This document shows, piece by piece, positions 1 through 12,210 of a stretch of DNA of 64,000 nucleotides. Source of the DNA: Dolomedes plantarius (lineage: Eukaryota > Arthropoda > Arachnida > Araneae > Dolomedidae). The notes under the pieces were generated by a model, which did no database searches, was not told the origin of the DNA, and was given only the letters and a program-made list of their open reading frames with translations. Position 1 is the first letter of the stretch, and the number at the start of each line of letters is the position of its first letter. Where the stretch lies: assembly GCA_907164885.2 (NCBI GenBank), contig OU015493.1:50569390-50633389 (forward strand), given 5' to 3'. Both the position numbers and the translations under genes were made by a program.

Positions 1-629
1 AGTGTTGTTAAAAGTAGAAACGATTTGAATGTTGAAAGTTTTTACGCTAAAGATTTTAAATCACTTTTAAAATGTTCATATTTTTAAATTCATTCATAAT
101 ATCATCAATATCAAGATTATCCACTCAAATGGATGATATGCATCCCCGTACTATAAATAATATTCCGTCATGCATTACTGTTGAAACTAAGTTCTCTCTT
201 CGAAATTCTTCTTAGAGGTCCTCTGTATACCATTATTTCACCATTCAAAGATAGTTCCCTATACGGTTTACTTTTGAAATCATGTTGAATCTTCATTGTT
301 CAGGGATTCTTTCTAAAATGTTCTTTGGAAATATATCGTAGTCCGATTTCTATCGGACTGCGATAGAAAGAATAAAAAGCTTCTAGCTTAAGTTTAACAG
401 GGGCCAAAGGACTGTTATTCCACGAATGGAATTCTAGAAAAATATTTCTCCAATAAATACCAATTTTAAAATTTTAAACCTATTTTACTCACTGAACAAA
501 ACAAATGAATGCCAAAATGGGGAACGCCCAATAAAATGGGGAATATCCACAGAATTATGAAATTTGAAGACTGCGGCGCCATCTATTATCGTAAAAATGA
601 GTTTAAAGATGGTTTTGGGTTTGGTTTGG

Positions 630-930
630 TTTGGAGCGCTACGATCAACTTTTGCTGCACGAGGGCTAGGCTAATTAGACCGGGACCTACTGCTTAAGGC
701 CGATTCCGAACGGCTACGAACATCCATGCCAACAGTGGGATTTGAAACCACAGACTCTGGAACCGAATTCCAGCACTTAAAGATTGTTTGGTTTGGTTTG
801 GACCGCTATGGTCAATTTTTGGTCAATTTTTTGCTACACGAGGGCTAATTAGACCGGGACCTACTGCTTAAAGCCGATTCCGAACGGCTACAAACGGCCA
901 GGAGTGGCTTGGACGTTTGTAGCCGTTTAA
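630..930 (-). repeat. Two tandem tRNA-derived SINE copies (minus strand)
   Basis: Copies at about 630-787 and 788-930 share the body TAATTAGACCGGGACCTACT then GCCGATTCCGAACGGCTAC. Each has a GGTTT-type tail on the left, so the SINE reads on the minus strand. The head of the first copy, read on the minus strand, contains a B-box-like GGTTTCAAATCC. The second copy ends in an inverted repeat of AACGGCTACAAACG instead of a proper head. The same family recurs at 12.93 kb and 58.2 kb. Confidence 0.75.
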
Positions 931-1461
931 AAATGGAGAATTCATATTCGAATCTTTTATGAACCCCTGTGCATTTTTTTCCCTTGGACAAAAGCTTTCG
1001 AGAAATTCAACCTCAAAGTTGGGGTGTCATCTTCCGGACAACCTATCTGTTTACTTTTAACTATCTATACCACCATTTTTTTTCACTTCAGAGAAAACAC
1101 TTACGTGTTTCCATCATAACTCTAGACTAGACGGAAACAAAGGAAATGTTATTCTGCTTGTAAATAGGATTTTGAATAGTAACTTAGTAACCTTATTAAA
1201 GTTCACGTAAAACATAATTGATGCTGTTTCTATTTTCTCTGTGTTGATACCCATAGAAGATTAGTACACTTCAATCGTTAAGCTCCAAATTTTGGAACGA
1301 TTTTTCTGATTTTACTTCTTTTAACCTTACCATAAGTTCCTCTTCAGTTATGATTGTGGGACACTTTGTAGGGATTGTTTTAAATACCATTAGATAATTT
1401 CTCTGTGACTTGCTTAGCTTGTTTTCCATCGATGGCTGTCAGTGTTTTCTTTTATCTTTCA

Positions 1462-1674
1462 GAGAGCGACTCGGTAATTGCGAGATATATACGAAACTGA
1501 TGCAAGCCGTCGAACGAAGTGATGCCAACGGATCGACGGAACATGGATCGTTTTGCTTTTCTTTCTTTTTCTTCTCTCGCCTACAGTCCTCCCGGTTCCA
1601 GGATTCTCAACATTTCTTTCATCTTGGAGAAGTCTCACGGACGTAGAGGCAATCGACTTGCCTGAACTAATGAC
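1462..1674 (+). other. Candidate non-coding 5' exon (UTR), + strand
   Basis: A 213-bp block richer in GC and CpG than its surroundings sits between a strong acceptor (TTTTATCTTTCAG, ending 1461) and a near-consensus donor (GAC/GTAAGTATGG at 1675). No long conserved reading frame is seen. It lies 14 kb upstream of the liprin-alpha ATG on the same strand, so it could be a 5' UTR exon of that gene or of an unrelated transcript. This rests on splice signals only. Confidence 0.35.
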
Positions 1675-2825
1675 GTAAGTATGGACAAAGAATATGTATG
1701 CGTGATTCATGATGTCATGGCAGTAGGCATCAACGTGACTGGTTGCCCTTGCATTTCATAAACGGAGACACATTTTCTTTTTAATTTATTTTAAACCATT
1801 TAATAAACTTTGGTATTTGTATTTTTAAATCTGGCAATTAACTTATTTGCACTCATGATTGGAGTTCTAAAAATCATTGAAATCGCCTGCTTGTTGATTG
1901 GATGGTTGGATAATCTTTTGCTCTATGATGGATATAGAGACTTGCCTGTTATAACTGAAAATTAGACTATACTCTAATTTTGTAGAATTTCACCCACGGA
2001 GACATTTTTTTAAAATTTCTGTTATACCATTGCATAAACTTTGGAATTCGTATTTAGAATGCTGGGTATTAATTGATTTGCACTCAAGTTGGAATTTCAT
2101 CCATCATTAAAACCTCGTACCTGTTTGATGTTTGGCTGGTTTTTAGAGCACTACTGTCATCTTTTGCTATTTGAAGGCTAAACATTTCGTACCTGCCTAT
2201 TAGAAATAATAATTAGACAATACTTTAATTTTCAAGAATTTGAATGACATGATGTAAATAAATCTAGAAAAATCAGCCATTTCTTTTAAGACAAGCTTAA
2301 GAATGCGAAAAAAAATTATTTTGGATGGGATGAACTTTAGAGAAAGTTCTAAGTTTTTCCAATATTATGAAAGTTGGCTAGTAAATAGTTTTAATTACTC
2401 GAATAGCATATGAACTATCAGGACCGAGCTGGAAAGAGCCCTATAACTCTAATTCGATTTAATCTATACCTAAATACAAGACATATTCTTACAGAAAATA
2501 GATTCTCCACATATTCAGCTCTTCTACTATGCTTACCTCGTTAACCGTATATGGCATATAACCGTATATGGCCATCCTGCATATAGATAGCTTTAACTGC
2601 TTTTGAAATTAATCATAAATAAAGCTCATGGAAAAAAGTTTTAATATATTCAAGTAGATTCCAATTTATATTGAGAAAAATATTTGAATAAATTAAACTT
2701 CTGTAACAAGAAATGTTGTTATATATCTTTGTACATAATTTCTATACTCCCTTGCCTTTATATAGCGATGCAGCAATTGATTACATCGAAATGTGCTACA
2801 TTTACTGTGTGCTTTTCTTCGCAGG

Positions 2826-3000
2826 CACCGGAGCAGGGGACCTGGGCACCGGAGAGAGCCGTCGGTTTCATCTTCTTCACATCGTCTCTCATGTAGCAGC
2901 CCTGTGTGTGTACGCGTGTGTCATCAGAACAGTAACATTCTGCTGTGAAGTCGACTTTTGCCGAATGCTTGTCAGAGGTTTCAAAAGTGACCATCATTCC
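2826..3000 (+). other. Second candidate 5' UTR exon, + strand
   Basis: A pyrimidine-rich acceptor (GTGCTTTTCTTCGCAG) is followed by unusually GC-rich sequence, starting GCACCGGAGCAGGGGACC, in otherwise AT-rich DNA. No convincing donor was chosen (possible GT sites near 2970-3020). ORFs on both strands look incidental. Confidence 0.25.
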
Positions 3001-3733
3001 TCCGATCGCAGTTTTAGCGTATAGATTTCGCCTATTTTACACCTCGTTTACTTGAAAGCGGCTCGTTGATTCTTTGGTGCGCGAAGCTGTTTTTTTTGCT
3101 AAGGGAAAACTTGCAGTAATGAAAAATATATCCTAATTCGAAATCGACTAGAACAGGACCTCTCATTCCAAATTTAATAGATTTCTTTGGGTCGTAAACG
3201 ATAAAAAGCACGATCCTTTCCCATTTTGTATCCGAATATTTTAAAACTTCTCTCGAAGCATTAAATGTTCTAAATCCGAACTCACTCGCAGCGTTTACTT
3301 TTATGTTCGTCCCTTGGTTTACCTGAAGAATCAAGAAAGCAGGAGCAATCCCGTCACTGCTAAATACTTTAGAAGGAAATCCGATTGCTTTCTTCCTTTG
3401 ACTAATATTTTAAAAATTCATTCGTCATATATTCAGAATAAGTACGATGAATTGCTGATTCGCGTCCCACCATGTTGACAAAATCAATTTTTTGCTTCCT
3501 TCCCTGTAATCATTTCTTTTTAGATTTCATCAACTAGGCCGCGTGACAATAAAACACTATTGGAAGGATACCAGTGGTTTAGAAATAGGTAGTGGCGAAA
3601 GACATCTGTAATGTTATCGATACTGTCTCCAAAATTCGTAAAACCAAGTTTTAACAAAAACCTTCGTTGACCCCACTTTCAAAAAGTTTAAAATAAGATA
3701 AAATTAAATATAATACGGTATTATTATATGCAT

Positions 3734-3768
3734 ATAGTACTATTCATTATTATATATATATATATATA
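3734..3768. repeat. (TA)n microsatellite
   Basis: Short AT-alternating tract. Confidence 0.8.
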
Positions 3769-3870
3769 TGAAAAACTCACTGGTCAACAATGCAAAAAGA
3801 AAATATTACTCTATAATGTCGCCACCTACTATGATGAATTGCTTCTCTAAATTACGTGGTGACTCTAAAG

Positions 3871-4690
3871 CAGTGCTTCGCAACCGCTGTGCCGTGGCAC
3901 ACTAGTGTGCCACGAGATGATCTTGACTGTGCCGCGGTGATTTTATCGATAATAATAATAATAAAAAAATTAACCACCGTATTAGTTAGAAATTTTTCTA
4001 AGTAAAATATGCCTCTAACTTTTCGCTGATATGTAATTTCTTTGGGTCGAGATTATACACTAAACAAAAACATGTTACCATACATTGTATGTATGCTCGA
4101 GCGTCATATTTCTGGATTTCAGTTAAGAAAGAATATCCACAAATTTCTGACAAGGCCATTGCAATTTTGCTCCTTTTTTCTACGACATACTTATGCGAAC
4201 AAAGTGTTTCGACACTGGTTGTAGTAAAAAAGGACAAGCGATCATGTTTACAGGGTCTTGACCATGAACTTCTAGTAGCTCTTTCTAATATAGAGCCAAA
4301 TATAAAACGTACATATGTTCATCAAAACAAGCTCAAATATCTCATTAATAAATTAGTTATGTTTAAATTAACTTTGACTTAGTAGGCCTAAGTGAAGACC
4401 AAAAAACAAATTTCAATATAAAAATTTAAAGAGAATTTTTTTTCTTGTAAACTATAACTTTATATTTTTGTTCTTGTGTTGTTGTACAATAAAAATTATT
4501 TATATAAAACTTAAATGATTATAATTATCTTGATACATAGAGCTATTTTATTGTGTTTTTTTTAATCTAATAAAAACATATACGTATTTATTGTAATTTA
4601 TGTATTTGCAAGCTTTTTCTTGTGGTGTGCCGCGGAATTATCGAAAAAAACGTTGTTGTGCCGTGGAAGATAAAAGGTTGCGAAGCTCTG
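3871..4690 (+). mobile_element. hAT element, internally deleted, 8-bp target duplication
   Basis: Terminal inverted repeats CAGTGCTTCGCAACC and GGTTGCGAAGCTCTG are flanked by perfect 8-bp duplications CTCTAAAG (3863-3870 and 4691-4698), the hAT hallmark. At 820 bp it is far shorter than an autonomous element. The interior still codes for the end of a transposase (see 4089-4382). Subterminal GTGCCGTGG/GTGCCGCGG repeats occur near both ends. Confidence 0.9.
4089..4382 (+). pseudogene. hAT transposase C-terminal dimerisation-domain remnant
   Basis: The frame includes FWISVKKEYPQISDKAIAIL then LLFSTTYLCEQSVSTL, VVVKKDKRSCLQGLDHEL and LVALSNIEPNI. This matches the C-terminal hAT dimerisation region (FS.SYLCE..FS.L...K) of ZBED5/SCAND3-like transposases. 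Everything upstream (BED finger, DDE core) is missing, so it cannot encode an active enzyme. The Met at 4089 is not a real start. Confidence 0.8.
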
Positions 4691-4698
4691 CTCTAAAG

Positions 4699-6765
4699 AA
4701 CCAAGTTAATTTTATCCGTAATTTTCTGTGTTCTAGGTTAGCTATATTTTTCAGCTGTAACATTTCTCCCAATTCTGTGATAAATCAACGAAATTCGATG
4801 AAATATTTATTATGATTGATATAATCCTTTTTCATGATTTATTAATTTGTTATTTTTATTCATTTGAATGAAGACATGAAATATTTTATAATAATAATGT
4901 TATATTTAGGAGGTGTTTATGTAAGATCTAAAGTAGCTGGAAGACTTGTGAAACAGTGCCATCTTAGGAAAGAATGCGACTTATTAATGTATTTACATTA
5001 TTTCCCTATGAGGAAATAATGTAGGAGCAATGTTTCCTGTCACGCTTTCTTGGGCTAAAAATTAAAAAATGTCCATACAAAATTATAAACTTTATTTTGC
5101 ATGTCTTAAAAAAATGTTCTTTTATTGTTCGGACGTTTCTTTGAGCAATTCATTCCTTTTACTGCTTTGGCTTTGAAATTCTTTTTTTCCCCTAAATAAC
5201 AAATAGTTTAATTATAATATTTCGCATCTTTCTATAGAATGCATAAAAGTATGTTCTTTCCTAGCATTCTTTCAGCAACTCCTCTGAGATTAAATAATAT
5301 TGGGATGTGTCAAAAAATTTAGTCACTTATGACAATCGCTTTGTATAATCTAACCTAATAGAAATATAATTTTAATGCGGTGTTGTCGTGAAGTAGACTT
5401 CTTCCATATTATTCAAACATTTAATAAAACCGCAGCCCGGGGGTAAAAATATCCTCTGAAAAAATTACATTGAGAATTCAGCATTGTTTTTTATCCATTT
5501 AGTCCCAACAAGATACAAAAACAAAGAGCAAACTTAGCAAACATATTTAAAATTTGTGGATTCACTATGGAAAACAGAGTTTTCCACGGCTTTTAGTACA
5601 GTTATACCTTTTGTAACTGTAATATATGTCCATCAAACACAATGTACGTTTGGGGAAGATCTCTTTCAAAATTCATCAGGTATAAATGGTCATTTCTAAA
5701 ATGACACTGAATTCTCAACGCAGTTTTTTAAGAGGTTTATTACATTTCATCTGCTTGAATTTTATGACAATATCACTATAATTACTTATTGTTCTCTACA
5801 TGAGAATTTGTTAACGAGAATTTCATGTTTCAACACAATCTTCTCTTCAAGTTTTCGAGAATGTGTTTTAGCTTTACATTTCATGTGTCAAGAATTAAGT
5901 ATCTTATTAGCTTTTGTTGCCCGAAGCCTTCTGCAAAAGTCGACCCAGTTTTTAAACTGTGCTTTCTCTTTTAAGTGTTTAACTGTAAATATCTTCTTGG
6001 ATGTTTATATCCTTGTTAGACTTGTTTAAGAAAAACAAAAGATACCTATTTTGTCTTCATTCTGTGTTGTGTGTGTATTACTACATTGTGATTTTATGAG
6101 AAAACTATATAATAAGAGTTTTTATCTGCAAGAGTTAGCAGTGTCTACTTCTTTATTATCACTTTAACAACTGGGGTATTACTATGGTTGAAGATGCATA
6201 GTTTTTGGACTTGGTTCCCGATATGTATATTTTAGGATTCACCCCTATGGGGAGCCTAAATTGCATATCTTAGTGGCAGTTTTTATCTTTAAATACGGAG
6301 GTAAAGGATTTTAAAAGATGAGGTCAATAATAAAAAATGGGATTTTCCAAGTGACTCTGGCTCTACAAGTCTGCCCTGAGTTATTTCAGTTTGTATAGCA
6401 AAGGAAACTATCCACATGTTATAGACTGAAATGTGACCAACTTATGATTCTACCGAAGTTTAACGAAAATATAAATTTCAAGTAAAGGGAGAATTCAGTG
6501 AATCTTGGAGACAATGATCCATTTGATACTATTTCGTTCTTGTGGGGCATTGAAGTCTATACTTGTTAACTGTTAAAATACGAAAGGCGTAAATTATTTG
6601 TTTAGTCAATCTTATTCTTTGGTTGTGTCCTAGATTTAGCTTTCTCCTCAACACTAAAGTTTCAGACAAAATGGAAAGTTTGTTCAAGAAAAAAAAAAGG
6701 AACCTTAATTCTTTTACATCAGTGAAAATGAAGAGATGAGACTAGTAAACAAAGGTGAATACTCC
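4699..6765. other. Unassigned AT-rich sequence
   Basis: No coding or RNA gene recognised. A 14-bp inverted pair (TTGAGAATTCAG near 5473 and CTGAATTCTCAA near 5708) could be the trace of a short palindromic element; support is weak. Confidence 0.4.
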
Positions 6766-6773
6766 TTCTACAC

Positions 6774-7411
6774 CAGGGGTACTCAAACTGCAGCCCACCA
6801 AGCTTTTACGTGCGGCCCGAGATACTCACATTCATTATCAGGCAGGTGCTATTGTAAACATGATTTTGGAAGTTATTGCCTGAAAAATACAAAACTGTAC
6901 CAAAAATGTGCCACCTGCTTCTCACGTTGTTTGCATCAAAGTATCTTTGTGAATGGTCCAATTCCAAAATGAAGTATGCGAACAACATAAATAGAAATCG
7001 GCCTGCTGATTCTTACCTTGAGGACGAATTGAGAGTATTGAGATGCATGTAGCTAGTATAAACCCAGTGGCGTTCGCAGGGGGGGGGAGTTGATGGGGGT
7101 TAACCCCCCCCCCATTGGTTCTGATTGCATATATTATTTAATTAGGTTTAAGCTTTGCACTGATTGCTCAAAACAACTCTTTCATAGTAACCCCCCCCCC
7201 CTTTGAAAATTTCTGCATCCGCTGCTGTAATAAACCTGATTTATGTAAAAATCGCACTCATTTTTAAATGAACTTTTGAATACATTTAAGTTTTGAGTGT
7301 TATTTTTGACATTATTGTACTATTATGAGGTATAGTGTACTATGTTGAAGCCTGCGTAACGTAGCAAAGATATTCGTGTGGCCCGGGAGAACAAAAGATT
7401 GAGTATGACTG
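6774..7411. mobile_element. Non-autonomous hAT element with a nested MITE
   Basis: The left end CAGGGGTACTCAAACTGCAG and right end (reverse complement CAGTCATACTCAATCTTTTG) are diverged inverted repeats. They are flanked by TTCTACAC (6766-6773) and TTCTAAAC (7412-7419), an 8-bp duplication with one mismatch. No transposase was seen inside. A second short element is nested at 7075-7227. Confidence 0.7.
7075..7227. mobile_element. Short G/C-tract MITE nested in the hAT element
   Basis: 153 bp with ends CAGTGGCGTTCGCAGG and CTGCATCCGCTGCTG (imperfect inverted repeats), poly-G just inside the left end and poly-C near the right. Flanks TATAAACC and TAATAAACC are an imperfect duplication. It resembles the CAGTGGCGGACCCAGG family at 40.7 and 42.8 kb in layout. 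Confidence 0.55.
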
Positions 7412-7419
7412 TTCTAAAC

Positions 7420-9289
7420 TAACGAACGTAGCTTGAACATTCCTGCAGAAATAGAACAAATTACTGAGTTTCCATCTAGTCGCAGTCTGACAGTTTTGAA
7501 CTTTAGGAAATAATAATAAAAACATAATCTTACAAGGATTTGTAAAGGAGATTTAAGAAAGTGAAAAGTGACAATTATAAGCCTTTCCGATGATAATCAA
7601 ATTAACTTAAATTAATATGAAAAAATACAAATTAGTTCATATTTTAAATAATTCTCCGATATTTTTTCTTAGTTTTCCAAGGAAAAAATGTATATAATTT
7701 CCAAAATATTCCTACTTTAATTTACGAGAGAGGAGATTGTAGATATTTCTTCTTTTGTGCCATGTGCTGACACAATATGATGTTAGATATATTTTTAGAC
7801 ACACTACTCAGCTTTGTTTTCCATTATTAGCACTAAGGTTCTATTGTTATCGCTTTGACAGATTTGAGTTTCTACCTGTCTTAAGTTGCCCAATGCTTTC
7901 AATAAAAGTAGTGTAACAATGCCTTAGCGACATTTAACAGTGGAAGAAAAAATAAGGAATTTAATCATTAACACCATGATGGGTGTTTAAAATCTCAAAT
8001 CAAAATTTTTTTATTGTTTGTTTGTTTTTCGCATAAACATTTGCTGAACAAACCAGAAAATCATGAAGCTTTTACTCATCGGGAATTTTTAACCTGCAGA
8101 TGAGGGAGAGTTATCTAATCAAACACTAGCTGGAAATGGAACAGGAAAAATGTCTACCCACGTTAGAAGTCGTGTTTTGAAAATAAAGTGCGTTTGAACC
8201 AGCCAGTAAGTGGCGTAATTGTATACCCATTTTAATACATAGTCATCCTCTTTGTCAACATTTTTGTCTACGAGTAAATGAGAAGTGTAATGAGCTTCTG
8301 ATGATAGAAAGAACCAGAAATTTTCGTAACTAGTACAAAGAATTTACAGGTGTCAAAATGTTGTCTAAGAAATTTTCCGAAAAGTAGAATAGTATGTGTG
8401 CAGAGAATTGGGGACAGTTTTCACTACAGTGAACTGTGAATTATCCGCAGAAAAATATGTATGTCCATCAAGTCGAAGGATTCTTAGACTTTAGCCCGCG
8501 ATATTTTCACGATGCGTTGAGAAAAGCTACCGCAACCCGCAAAAGATGAGGGAATCTACTCAGGGTGATAAATAGTTTAAAGCAAGAGCGCCTTTTTGAA
8601 CTTGACAGAACAAAAATTCTGGATGAACTAACTTGTTCACATTTTAAAAAAAAATTAATTGCTTGCAAACAGAAATCGACTTACACAGCTTTCATCTTAT
8701 TATTGCTGTTCACAAGGTAAAATGCATCCCAGTAAAGCACATAATTCTTAGAAATGTAGAGAAATCCCACAATAGGCTAACTGCCCAAGTCACCTAATTG
8801 TGGGTTCCCTGAGAATGTGATACCTTCATAATGGTTGTATCACATAAACCTCCAATTTCCCTACTTGACATGTAAGCTCTTCTTGAAACCGGAAGGTCGG
8901 ATGATTGAACGATTGTTCGTGATATGTTGGAACTGTGCGCTTCAAGGGGATTGTATTTTGTTGTGGTTCTAGCAGTGACAAGCTGGAAGTTATGAGACGT
9001 CTATTTTAGCCCTCTCGCCATCGGTTGAAAGAAGTACAGTATTTTCGAAAAGATAGCACGTGCATAAAACTATCTATCCCACCGGAGTATTTCCAAAATT
9101 GCTGCGAAATGCACCTTTCTGCGAATCGTGTCCCGTGAAAAAGTCTAGGATCAATAGAAGAGTGTGAGTGAAGAATATATATGGCATATCACAATAGTCG
9201 CTGATAAAGCAACGAATGGCTGGAAAGCGGTTGTATTGGAGTCGGAAGGCGATAGGAAGGGAATAAAGTTTTTGTTAACTGACTCCATA
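7420..9289. other. Unassigned sequence
   Basis: No gene or repeat recognised on either strand. 8.5-9.25 kb is somewhat richer in CpG but has no convincing ORF or splice pattern. Confidence 0.4.
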
Positions 9290-9597
9290 AACTTCATTAT
9301 TGCTAATACTAAAGGTTAGAACTTTTGATGAAACGCTGAGATTTATGAATCAAGCATTTTTATTTACAAATAAAATAACATTAGCATAATCACAGAAGTA
9401 AGATACAATGTAGAATATTCCCGCTATAAGAGTAAAAAAATTCTACGCACACCTAGCGTATCAGCGGATTGTGTTGGCAGAGTTGAGAGTGTTCGTATCC
9501 GGGAGCATGGGCAATGTTTTTGAAAAACCGTCCTGGGGTGTTGCCAGCTGTGGAAATGTAATATGAGTTGTGGTTCCCACAATACAACCCCTCCACA
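9290..9597 (-). mobile_element. Probable 3' LTR of a Gypsy remnant (minus strand, approximate)
   Basis: Immediately downstream, on the minus strand, of the pol remnant and a purine-rich stretch (GAGGGCGGATTGTGGAGGGG). The sequence then runs through an AATAAA-containing region (near 9360-9375), as expected for an LTR with its polyadenylation signal. The right border could be 9597 (TGTGG) and the left border is uncertain. No second LTR was found. Confidence 0.45.
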
Positions 9598-9627
9598 ATC
9601 CGCCCTCAAGTATCAGCTGTACGAGGA

Positions 9628-10258
9628 GGTATAGATACTGCGGCTTAAAAGGATGGGCCAGAGCGCGTGACTGTAATAGGTGTAGCATTAGAAGGAAGTC
9701 AGCGTGTAGCTGGGTAATTAGACGCAGCAGACTCTGTTGATCTCTCCAAAAGGTTTAGGACAGGTGACACTGTATCTGAAGAGGAAAATGGTATGCCAGC
9801 ATTACTTGGTACCACTAAGAGTAGTTGAGTCTCGACAAAAGCTGGTGTCAGACGGTCTATGTTGATGGTCATCTGCTTGCCGGGAACCAGTAGGGTGAAG
9901 TACTTCGCTGTTCTCTCCATGATCTTAAAGGGGGGCATCGTAAGACTGTTGGAGAGGCTTCCGCTCTCCTTCGGGCTGAATGAAGACAGGAAAGCAAATC
10001 TCAAAAGCTGGGTTAACGAAATGTGTGCACTGAAATATGCGTTAGTAAAAGCGTTTGCATGGTGTTTCGGGGACGTTACAAGAATACCGATGGATCAATG
10101 ACATTCTGAGGAGATGGAACGAGGAATTCTACAGGCAGATGAATGGTGGCGCCATCTACAAACTCGAAGGTGGTACATTAAGGTCTAGTCTGAAAGCTGT
10201 CCGAAGTTCCATAAGAACTAACAGCAGTTTTTCAGTCCAACGAGCGGCGCGCTGACAC
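9628..10258 (-). pseudogene. Gypsy-type integrase C-terminal remnant
   Basis: Minus-strand translation gives RWTEKLLLVLMELRTAFRLD, then after a frameshift near 10168 FVDGATIHLPVEFLVPSP, and after further breaks PPFKIMERTAKYFTLLV and MTINIDRLTPAF. The last parts match the C-terminal end of Ty3/Gypsy integrases (FK...R..K.F.....G....V..DRLKPA). It continues to a stop at about 9628 (TVTRSGPSF). At least two frameshifts make it dead. Confidence 0.78.
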
Positions 10259-10387
10259 TTCAGGGCTTGCTTTAACAAGCGTTGGAAATGATCGACTAAT
10301 CCCAAAATAGAACACATTTTAAATAAAGAATTATCTTATTAAATCACATTAAAGTCATCATAAAAATACAGAAAACATAATACGAGA

Positions 10388-10935
10388 GATGGAACTTTAA
10401 TAGTGTCAACACTGTTGTAGAGCCCCCATGCAGCAGAACCCAGGAAAGTAACTCATACCACACGTACGTTACATACCTGCCTTACCTGAGAGCGAATGCG
10501 CTATCCTGACAAACATCACACCCCTGCACGTGACAGGATGAACACAGTTTTACTAACCGGTCTATCGTACGAAATAATTTGTTGCATCGTACTGATGGAA
10601 GGAAAATGCTTGTGCGAACACTGTGGCTGATGTGTTTACTCGCTGGGGCTGAGAAGTGCTTTACCATCCCCCATATTCCCAGGACTTAAGTCCCTGTGAC
10701 TTTGATCTCATCCCATAGATGAAGGAACCGCTTCGGGGATTCCTCCAGAGATTCTGCAGGCTCCATTCGAAGGATTAACAGATCAGGTGCTGCCAACGGT
10801 ATCCTGCAGCTTCCAGAATGTTAGCAACGGGTGCTAAACAATGCTGGTTACTATTTTGAAGGGGTGAAAAGTTACAACCCTGTATATCTTCTGTATACTT
10901 TATACATACTTAGTTGCCACTATTAAAGTTCCATC
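10388..10935 (+). mobile_element. Deleted mariner element with transposase 3' remnant
   Basis: Inverted ends GATGGAACTTTAATAGTG(T/G)C and their complement at 10914-10935. Inside, near 10670-10730, the plus strand reads HPPYSQDLSPCDFDLIP, the mariner motif around the third catalytic Asp (PPYSPDL.PSD). It is followed by degenerate sequence resembling the family's C-terminus. The 5' two-thirds of the gene is gone (548 bp against about 1.3 kb for a full element). Confidence 0.75.
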
Positions 10936-11188
10936 CTATGTAATTAAAAACGTGCTAGCAAAAATGTAAAATATTTAAAACCGAAAAAAATGAAACCGAA
11001 ATTAGAACAAATTTGAAAAAGGAATGTTTCTATGAATATACTTTAATAACATCATCAAAAGTACACGATGATTTAGGCTTTCTACGAAAACCACAATAAA
11101 AACAAAAAACGTAACTTCTCGGGTGGAAAGGAATATCATTTATTTAAAGGTTCTATGTTCACAAAAAGAATTTTCCGTCATGAAAATA

Positions 11189-11387
11189 CAGTTGGCTCTC
11201 TGTTTAACGACGCTCTACTTAACGACGATTTAAAGACGATAAAGACTTTAAAGACGATATTTCCCAGTCCCGTCCCCTCCGACGTTATGGGAAATGTTAT
11301 TTTTTCACAAATTCTTTTTAAGGGCGATCTCTACTTAAGGACAATTTTTCACGGTCCCTTGAAAGTCGTTAAACAGAGAGCCAACTG
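11189..11387. mobile_element. pogo/Tigger-type MITE
   Basis: 199 bp, ends CAGTTGGCTCTCTGTTTAAC and its complement (about 22 bp perfect), flanked by TA on both sides. CAGT ends with TA duplication are typical of pogo/Tigger derivatives. Internal GACGATTTAAAG-like short repeats. No coding capacity. Confidence 0.85.
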
Positions 11388-12035
11388 TATTTATTTCTGC
11401 TATTTTTATATTTTGGGAAATGAAAATGTAAACTGAATTTTGTTATACTGATTGGGAAAACCACTCATTCCATCACCAGCAAATTCATAGCGTAGCCAGC
11501 CGTAGACGAATTCATTGGATGATTTCGTATTGCCGGAGAGCAGCGGAGGCTATCATGCGAGCGTAGCAAGGATAGCCAACCCAGGCTACGAGGTATGTAT
11601 AGCCAGCTGTAAGTTTGTTTTCAAAACGCAGCTCAAACACTTTGGTGAAAGAAAATTATGGTTTCCACAGAGTGATTCATAAAAAGTATCATAGAACCAT
11701 TTCATGTAAGCCATGTAATAGCAGAAAGCAAGCATTCATTTTTTGTCTGAAGCTTGGTAAACATTTTTTTAAAAGCATTTAGGAATACATAGCTATACGA
11801 TGTTGTTGAATGTTATGCTTGCATTCGGGAAGGATGGGAACCTTTGACAACGTTCCAAATTCTGAACATCAGCTTAAAATTCTGACGGAGGAAAAAAATT
11901 CCAAGAAGCGTGGACTATCACGGAAAGTTCCAAAAATTAGACTTTTGACTGAGTTTGTAGACATCAGTAAGTTTACAAGTCCTTTAATACTACTTGAGGA
12001 TCTGATAAAACAAATGCTGAATTACTGCTGAATTA

Positions 12036-12210
12036 GTGCCTGTTCACATAGGTGTCCGATGAGGAGCGTTAAAGTATTGAAATATATTTAGCCAATGACA
12101 AACCTCCAAACGATTAGCAATAAAATTTTTAACGTCTATGATTGGTTTATTTTCGTCTAACGTCATCTTTTCTTTAACGCTACGCAACGGACTCCTATGT
12201 GAACAGGACC
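12036..12210. mobile_element. PIF/Harbinger-type MITE
   Basis: 175 bp; ends GTGCCTGTTCACATAGGTGT and (reverse complement) GGTCCTGTTCACATAGGAGT, flanked by TTA at 12033-12035 and 12211-12213. A 3-bp TTA/TAA duplication is characteristic of PIF/Harbinger. The inner AGCGTTAAAG also pairs across the element. Confidence 0.75.
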
